From Daucus carota subsp. sativus (taxonomy: Eukaryota; Streptophyta; Magnoliopsida; Apiales; Apiaceae), in contig NC_030384.2 of assembly GCF_001625215.2 (NCBI RefSeq), positions 46,596,390 to 46,660,389 of the forward strand: 64,000 bases of DNA. Direction: 5' to 3'. Positions 57,343-64,000 of the stretch are shown here, one piece after another. A model generated the notes under the pieces. It was not told the origin of the DNA. It was given only the letters and a program-made list of their open reading frames with translations, and did not search any database. Positions within the stretch are counted from its first letter, which is position 1. Each line of letters opens with the position of its first letter. Both the position numbers and the translations under genes were made by a program.

Positions 57343-58610
57343 TTTTAAAACTTTAATACAAACTTAATTTTTATATTTGTTTTCTGATTATACAAATGAG
57401 CGCCAATGTCCACTATATATTCAGCTCTATTATGTTTCATGTTCTGGTTTATCTATTTCTTCTGTAAGAGTGAGGCGAAGACATAGTATTTGGTTATATA
57501 CCTGCTGTTATTGCTACCATTTCAGTTGAACATGCATAGTGCCTTTAATCCTTGTCAACAGTTTTCCTAAGATTATTACTTCAATTACTTCCTACCAATT
57601 AGTTATTAATTACTGGGAAACGCAGAAATTTTCGACATAACAAATGAAAACCCATGTTGGGGGAACATACTGAGTTGAACCACAAACCATGAACATGAAA
57701 TTTTACAAAGCGTCTAAACGATACATAAACTATTATTTTCATCAGAACGCCCAATTACTGATGTACATAACTTTGAGTCCATACAAATTAATACAATATA
57801 GTTTAGATAAAGAAGGAACAAATTTTTTGTATCATAATGTTTGATCAGTAAGGGGTACCTGCAAAATTTTCTTAAAGGAAATCAAGGGGAGACCCAAATA
57901 TTTTTAAAATAACTGAACCAACTCCTGATGCAATGCCGCTGATGAGACTTTCTAATACCACCGAAATCCCTCCCTCCCCCCCTCCCTCGCTCTCTCTCTC
58001 TCCCTCTCTCTCCCTCCCTGTCTCTCTCTCTCTTTCTCTACCTCTCCCTCTCTTCCCCCCCTCTCTCTGGCGTTGTTGTTTTTTAGTAATTATATTTGAG
58101 AATCAATGCAAACGCCATCCATGTGTACGCGGTAAAATTGAGTAAAACCGTGTGAGATCATATGCGGACAACCTCCTGTGTGTGAATGACATGTTAGAAG
58201 ACTTAGAAGATGAATTTATAGAGAAAGAGAGGAGGGTGTGATAATCGAATGAAAGAGACAGAGGGTTTGAAGCCTTTTTCTAACCATTTCGTAACTGCCA
58301 AGATTTATGATGTCAAAAAGCTGACACAGTAAAGCATGGAAAGAGAGGGATACGCATGAATCCTATACTTACTGATAAAAAAAATAGGATTCATTATGCA
58401 ACACTGTGACTTTTGTTTAACCAAGTGTATATAGTATATATAGACATTAGTTTCTCGACACTAATATATAATAGGAGTACTTACTATTAAAATTCCTTTT
58501 ATATTCATCCACCATAGAAAAAAGATTAGTTAAACATCACTGTGAGTGTGGTATGTGAGCCAGGTTAAGGGGAGAGGGGAGAAAACTTACATCCTAAGGC
58601 TTCATAGGAT
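57343..58610. other. Intergenic with polypyrimidine tract
   Basis: Contains a 100-base CT-rich microsatellite (57968-58067, CTCTCTCT/CCCTCCCT). No gene was recognised. The right end is the 3' flank of the unidentified gene. Confidence 0.5.
57968..58067. repeat. CT-rich polypyrimidine microsatellite
   Basis: Nearly pure C/T run on the plus strand, interrupted by single G and A bases. Confidence 0.95.
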
Positions 58611-59994
58611 CTACTGCATACTTCGTGTTAGGATCTGCTTTTGAGGGAGATTCAGGCTTTCCACCAGTCTTCTTTTATCTCTGGCGAACCAACTGACAGG
58701 TAACCCTTCCAACCATTGTTGTTTCATCTCCTTCTTGGAAGCCTAAGTACAAAAAATAAGTTATAACAATAGAAATAACAGAAAAATTGAATCATGCAGT
58801 AACTTATATTGGTTAACTAATAATATATGATCTATTGTTTCCAAGGATCTAAGGACCCTGGTTACATGAATTTACATAAAGCATTAATGTATTTAATTTG
58901 CAAGCATAAATATAAGATTAAATTGTCATTCCAATCTTATAATATAACAAATATAAAGATGATAAGATAATGATAAGAATAAGATACCTTGTCCAGATAA
59001 CTTGATTTCTTTATCGTCATGCATTGAACCTGTGCAGGAATTGATATCTGAGATAGGTAAATACATATCAGCAAATTAGAAGTCATGGAAACGGACACTT
59101 TGGTAAACATTTACCTGATGGATTTGAGATGCTCTCCAATATTTGCAGCTCTTTAAAAGGAGCACCGCAGCATCTGCAATGACAAATTTTTATAGTAATT
59201 TCCATGCCTTTATTTACCTATGAATTGAGATGATGATGGAAAAGGAAAATAATTAAAACATTGATTTTAATTTTCCCTTTTAGACAAACCTGACATTTCC
59301 ATGTGAAGATGTTGTCAGTTTTAAGTGTAAATTCATTGGGCATATTTCATGAATGTAGCCTAACCATTCACCATGACAATGGCGTGTTTTAAGTTTTAGT
59401 TTTTACATAGTGTGATAGTGCAATGAGTGACACTATAACTTCTAAGGTAGCAGTTCTCTTGTGGAATATCCGTATGTCAAAATAGTTCTTGAATGTGAAC
59501 TTTTTCCTTATGAAGTCTGCCTGTGGGAGTCAGTCTGCGCAATATAATAGATAAGCCATCAAATTATTTCTTAACAGGCTAGGATGAAGCAGTAAAAGCA
59601 TTGCGCTCAGAACAAAATTTATTTCTGCACTTTCCTGACATGGCCTTAGCATTTAGCATCCAATTATACACGTCTGCATGCATGTCATTTGTTCATTGTT
59701 GCATCACTTCATCGACTTCTTACATCAGAAGGTAATCTATTTGCAGATACTTATATCAAATGTATGATAAGCAGTAGTCACACAATGACATGTACTGTTT
59801 AACAAACCCAAAAGTTTTGAGCCCAGAAGGGTTAGTTTAGATATTGCCTACTTAGTGTATCCAATCTTAAAACAATTATCATATTTTTTCTAATTACCAA
59901 TTAAAGATGAATGATTTTTTATTATTTTTATTTTATTTATGATTCATATTCTTATTCTTCTTCTTATTATTATTATTACTATATCCTATATCCT

Positions 59995-60046
<52 letters not shown>

Positions 60047-61488
60047 ATGTATGTATTTAATTATTTCTTAGTGTTATAATTCTTTATTATTATTATATTA
60101 ATATTAATATAACATTAATCATTAATCATTAATATATTAATAAATCTTAAAAATATATCATATATTTATATCATAGTTTAAAATATATCTTATTTGTGGT
60201 TCTGATGCCGAGTACTAACATTGACAGTCAAAATATAGATCCACATAGTTGATCAAGTCGTACATTTTCTTGCGTGCATTTTATATTGAGTGATACATAA
60301 TGACAGTGCTTGTATATATTCCAAACTTTGTAGAAGTATTGAGAAAATATGCACCTTCATCACACAACGGCTGATCAAAATTAGAAGGCTCATCTGCTTC
60401 GTTAAATGTCTGAATCAAAATTTTAACCCCGGAAGTAGAGCCATGGTGAAAATTGTCCGAGGTTAAACATGAATCTGAAGTCCTCAGTGCAGATGTAACA
60501 AATGAGGATAGACGACCAATCTTTGTATTCTTATCTTAATATATGTTTGATGTTGTCACAGGTGTACATCTCTGTCCTCTAGCACTGAAGAGTTGAGTTC
60601 TTTCGTATGTCGTTCCACTATCGTGTGTGGCTTGTAAAAAGAAGACAGAGAGCAGATTTGAGAAACTTATTGAATAAATTTTTTATTAGGGGGAAGAAGT
60701 ACAAAAACAAAATAAATACATTTGGATATCATACATGTATTAGTGGGAGTATAAGCTTGATCAGGAGTTTCTACACGTGTAATCTTCTTTTGATTTAAAA
60801 CATTACTGATGCTTGGTCCACGTCATCGTCGCTTGTCACCTATACAAACAGGGTATCGTAACTGTATGATGTATCCACATACCCACAGAGGACTAAAAAT
60901 TCAGAAACCTATTTAATGCTTCTCTAAAATATGGTTCTATAACTTATTTTTAAGATTTTTTTTTTCTGAATAAAAATTTAATAGTTAAATTTCTATTCAG
61001 AAAAAAATAATCTTAAAATAAGTTATAAAACTATACTTTCCAGAATCATTAAACAAAACCTTTTCAATATAAAAAATATTCACTGAGATATAGATATATG
61101 TACACATGAAGGTAAAATTCTCCGGCCAGCATGACTCCATTCATGAACAAATTTCTTGACAGCATGCATGTTAGTCAAATGCTTCTTGTACTTAATCAGG
61201 CTGGTCTTGGAGCATATACTTGTAGCTGTGTCGAGGTAAATATTTTAAGTATACTAAATATATTAACTCGATAACATTACTAATATAAGTATTTAACAAA
61301 CTGAGTTAAATTTCAGATTTCAGAGCTTCTAGTCTAGTTCTCTGGATCAAACTCAAGTACTATATTAGTTCATAGGACATTAGGGAATATATGCCGCGTA
61401 CACTCACATATCTTCACTGATGATCCATGCTTATCAAATACTCCTAGGGTCATTTCTGTGCACGGATCAAAAACCTCCCATGTAACAC
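58611..61488 (-). CDS. Unidentified gene, 3' exons
   Basis: I do not recognise the product. A phase-consistent exon chain ends at a stop at 58611: 61488-61408 (VTWEVFDPCTEMTLGVFDKH), 61225-61106 (LIKYKKHLTNMHAVKKFVHE; optional), 60534-60355 (IGRLSSFVTSALRTSDSCLT ... FNEADEPSNFDQPLCDE), 59173-59115 (DAAVLLLKSCKYWRASQIHQ), 59047-58988 (ISIPAQVQCMTIKKSSYLDK) and 58742-58611 (EMKQQWLEGLPVSWFARDKR ... LTRSMQ). Every intron is GT-AG and each junction keeps frame, which is unlikely by chance. No signal peptide, membrane span or known catalytic motif is visible. The last exon is basic and Trp-rich. It may continue into the KRRGRGPG-motif exons upstream, but that link is not proved. Confidence 0.5.
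60003..60038. repeat. (AT)n microsatellite in an intron of the unidentified gene
   Basis: Pure AT dinucleotide tract within the intron between the exons at 60355 and 59173. Confidence 0.95.
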
Positions 61489-62315
61489 CTGCAATTTTCA
61501 TGCACCTGTAGCTTTCATCGCACCTGCAATGACTTAACTACTGCTCTACACACTTAACTAAAAATCTAAAGTTGTCAAGTCAGGAAAAGTTACATATACT
61601 CCAGACTAAAAAGCATATACTTCCATGAGGAAAAAGCAAGCAAAGGCAAACCTTTTGTACAATTGATATCAGCTTGAAGGTCAAATACAATATTGTGGTC
61701 AATCAGAATTCAGAAATCAGCAAGCAACGGGAAACTATTCATCTTCTCTGGATCTTTCTTACTCTCAATCAGAAATCTTAAAAGTATATCCTCATAATTT
61801 TCACACAACATATATATTAGGCAGCAAAACTCATAATTTGTTATCCCAATCAAATCCAAAAACACTATATCATATTTTTATCAGCTATATATGAATCCTT
61901 AACCCAAATCGTTAGATGATTAAGAAAGTATAAAAGCTAACTGCTAATCTGTTCAATGCATCGGCATGAATTTAACCTCATTTTGATTTAGCAAAACAGC
62001 ACAACTAAATTTGAATATGTGAAAATAGCTTAAAATTTTGAAGATGGGGCTGAAAATGGCAAGCATGTCTGAAAATTAATATTTACATGTGAAATTACAG
62101 ACCTGTTGGAAGACGACATCCATTATGTGATAATTAAGATCATATGATGTTAGATTTGCCAAGACGACACACCTGATATATCAAGGCGAACACTTTCTTT
62201 ATTAGGAGGAACATTATGTTAAAAAGAACGCGTAAAAGATAAATATTAACATCACCACTAAGTTACTAACATAAATATTTACATCATCACTAAGGTATAA
62301 ATACAAACACTATAC
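61489..62315. other. Probable intron(s) of the unidentified gene
   Basis: AT-rich. One minus-strand exon-like stretch (62173-62105, CVVLANLTSYDLNYHIMDVV) is open and bounded by AG and GT but does not fit the phase of its neighbours, so it is not included. Confidence 0.35.
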
Positions 62316-63468
62316 ACGCTATAGCGTAAATGTTATGTTTCCTCTGCTTTAACATTTTCTCCACTCCCGGACCTTTTCCTCTACGTTTTGGAGCTGATAA
62401 TAATATAACTTTAGAGGATTTCGGAATACTACCTGAAAGTAAAACATCCTAGTAAAATTTACCAACTACCGGTGCTTTGTTAATATCAGGCGTTAAGGAA
62501 CACAGACTGCATATATTTACAATTTCAGACATTACATTGTAGAAGTTATTTACATTCAAGTATGATGTGATAACAATTTGCTCGTAAACTTCAAAGAATT
62601 ACCTGGTGCCAAGCGTCTGGAATGATCATTTGTAGTATTTAAACCGTTTATCACATTGTTAACACCCGGTCCACGTCCTCTCCGCTTTGGAATTGAAGAT
62701 CTACTGACAGAGGTGTTGGTTGCTGCGTGTTGGGATATGTTCGCGGCAAGTTCATGTCCTGATTAACAACATACGGGAGAAGTTATGATCTACACATATA
62801 ATGAAATTATATACTACTTTGTAAGGCTTCCACAGAAAGATTACTTCGGAGATGGCTCACTGGATCAATGCTTGGTCTTTGATAATCAATGCCAACATGA
62901 GGAAAATGTCAATTTGGTTGAACATTCTCCTTGATGTTATTAAGGTGGAACTGGAAATCAACATTAACCTGCCTGTATACTTTATCAAAGAAGGTCCACG
63001 ACCAAATGAACAGAGTGGATGAATTACACATGCTTTGAGGCCAGCACCTACAAACACAAAAAATGTAAAAATGTCTCACAACAGGGTCGCTGATAATCCA
63101 AAGACTCTAAACCAAAATGTATATGACTGCATACTCTGTCCAAAGAAGGTCCAAGACCTCGACGGCATAAACCTGAATGCATTATATGGGATTAACAGTT
63201 AAATTGCATAACACTAAACAAACCAACCTAGCACACGCATGGAACGTGAAAACACATTCTCGAACAGATTATTCTACAACCTCTGGCATCGCAGAATTCC
63301 TTTCCATCAACATAAATTCGATTTTGATTATTTGATCGTTATGAGATATATCAGTATCAGGTGTGCCAAGAGGACTTCTTGATGTATTTAGATTCGCAGC
63401 CTGCATATTCTTAACTATATTCTGCAAGAACTCATTAAGTGCTGCGCCACCATTTCGCTTCTTTGATC
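62316..63468 (-). CDS. Unidentified gene, upstream exons with repeated KRRGxGPG motif
   Basis: Several minus-strand exon candidates carry the same short motif. 62758-62603 contains SSIPKRRGRGPGVNNVINGL, and 62393-62316 contains PKRRGKGPGVEKMLKQRK. About 63163-63121 contains LCRRGLGPSLDRV, and about 63050-62960 contains FGRGPSLIKYTGR. 63468-63281 starts GSKKRNGGAALNEFLQNIVK. The first two are symmetrical phase-1 exons that join in frame; the others also begin in phase 1, but their donors are less certain. Repeated basic RGxGP exons suggest internal exon duplication. The motif loosely recalls basic segments in plant transposase-related and nucleic-acid-binding proteins, but no family is assigned. 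The 5' end is not identified and may lie beyond the window. Confidence 0.4.
63009..63103. repeat. Direct repeat, copy 1
   Basis: The stretch from GTGGATGAATTACACATGC through ACACAAAAAATGTAAAAATG recurs at 63824-63912 with few changes. Both copies cover an intron-exon boundary of the unidentified gene, consistent with exon duplication. Confidence 0.85.
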
Positions 63469-64000
63469 CTAGCATCAAGAAGACATTCAACTTTAGGAAG
63501 TCATTTAGACACAAAAAAGGTGAAATATAGACTGAAATGGTCTTTGGATAACCTTTTAACCTGCTGACTCATCTTATGCAACTATACCAAGGCCTCACTT
63601 CATTCTTGTAATTAAGAAAGATAACATCTAGCAACATCATTAGTTTTAATTCAAACACACACAGATCAAGAACTAATCATAATTCATAAGTATCATATCA
63701 GGCCTAAGATAGACTTGAGTAATCTAAACTAAAAAAATATGTATATGAGGTAATTCCCTGCTTTTCTGATCATAGATACTGGAAATCATCTATCTATCAT
63801 GGCATTATATTAAATAAACATAGTGGATGAATTACACATGCTTTGAGGCCAACACCTACAAACACAAAAAATGTAAAAATGTCTCAGGGCCGGTCATAAT
63901 CCAAAGAAAACTAAAAGTTAACTCCTATGAACATAGCATAAGTATTTGATTTATCCGATCCTAAGTTCAGGAAATCACAGTAATAGAAAGATATTATATC
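63469..64000. other. Window edge, no further gene resolved
   Basis: Apart from the direct repeat copy, this is AT-rich sequence without a supportable exon. It probably belongs to the intron or 5' region of the unidentified gene. Confidence 0.35.
63824..63912. repeat. Direct repeat, copy 2
   Basis: Second copy of the 63009 repeat, separated by about 720 bases. It lacks the RGxGP-coding part found next to copy 1. Confidence 0.85.

Noticed and set aside
57933-58145. Pro/Ser/Leu-rich frame
   Set aside because: It is a translation of the polypyrimidine microsatellite.
58425-58455. Possible Helitron 5' end (TCTATATATACTATATACAC on the minus strand) for the 56033 element
   Set aside because: The base after the element would be C rather than T on the plus strand, which does not fit the A-T insertion rule; the end is left open.

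Overview
This is plant nuclear DNA, very probably from a eudicot: AT-rich intergenic sequence packed with Stowaway, hAT, Mutator-foldback and Helitron elements, GT-AG introns, and plant-only gene families. The five secreted lectin genes resemble carrot EP1-type glycoproteins and the ectodomain of SD2-5-like receptor kinases, so an Apiales or other asterid source is my best guess, though the window does not prove it.

Layout. 1-1.9 kb holds the first exon of a trichome-birefringence-like (TBL/PMR5) gene on the minus strand, with a Stowaway-type terminus at its splice donor. 1.9-8.4 kb is a gene-free block of Helitron-type termini (GC hairpin plus CTAG), degenerate AT-rich minisatellites, a 563-bp tandem duplication, and a 1.56-kb Helitron sitting inside one copy of that duplication. 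9.0-9.75 kb is a hAT-type element. 10.75-12.6 kb is a six-exon minus-strand Hsp20/alpha-crystallin-domain gene (IDM2/IDM3-like), resolved exon by exon. 17.36-18.97 kb is an intact two-exon class A4 heat-shock transcription factor gene.

24.5-51.1 kb is the core: a cluster of five intronless genes for secreted bulb-lectin/PAN proteins without a kinase (L1-L5) interleaved with three complete five-exon CYP72A-type cytochrome P450 genes (P1-P3). L3 and P1 (minus) mirror P2 and L5 (plus), which indicates an inverted duplication of a P450-lectin module about an axis near 39-40 kb. All eight reading frames look intact. P1 carries Val in place of the usual Ala/Gly at the first position of the I-helix oxygen-activation motif.

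51.3-58.5 kb is mainly transposons (hAT and Stowaway types, a Helitron end inside a Stowaway copy) plus one orphan exon of ribosomal protein L10a. 58.6-63.5 kb holds exons of a minus-strand gene I do not recognise. Its upstream part has several exons carrying a K/R-R-G-x-G-P-G/S motif, and at least two of them are phase-1 symmetrical.

Functionally, the P450s and lectins are only neighbours here. Whether they act together (defence chemistry plus apoplastic recognition) is not shown by the sequence. No tRNA, rRNA or CRISPR was seen.
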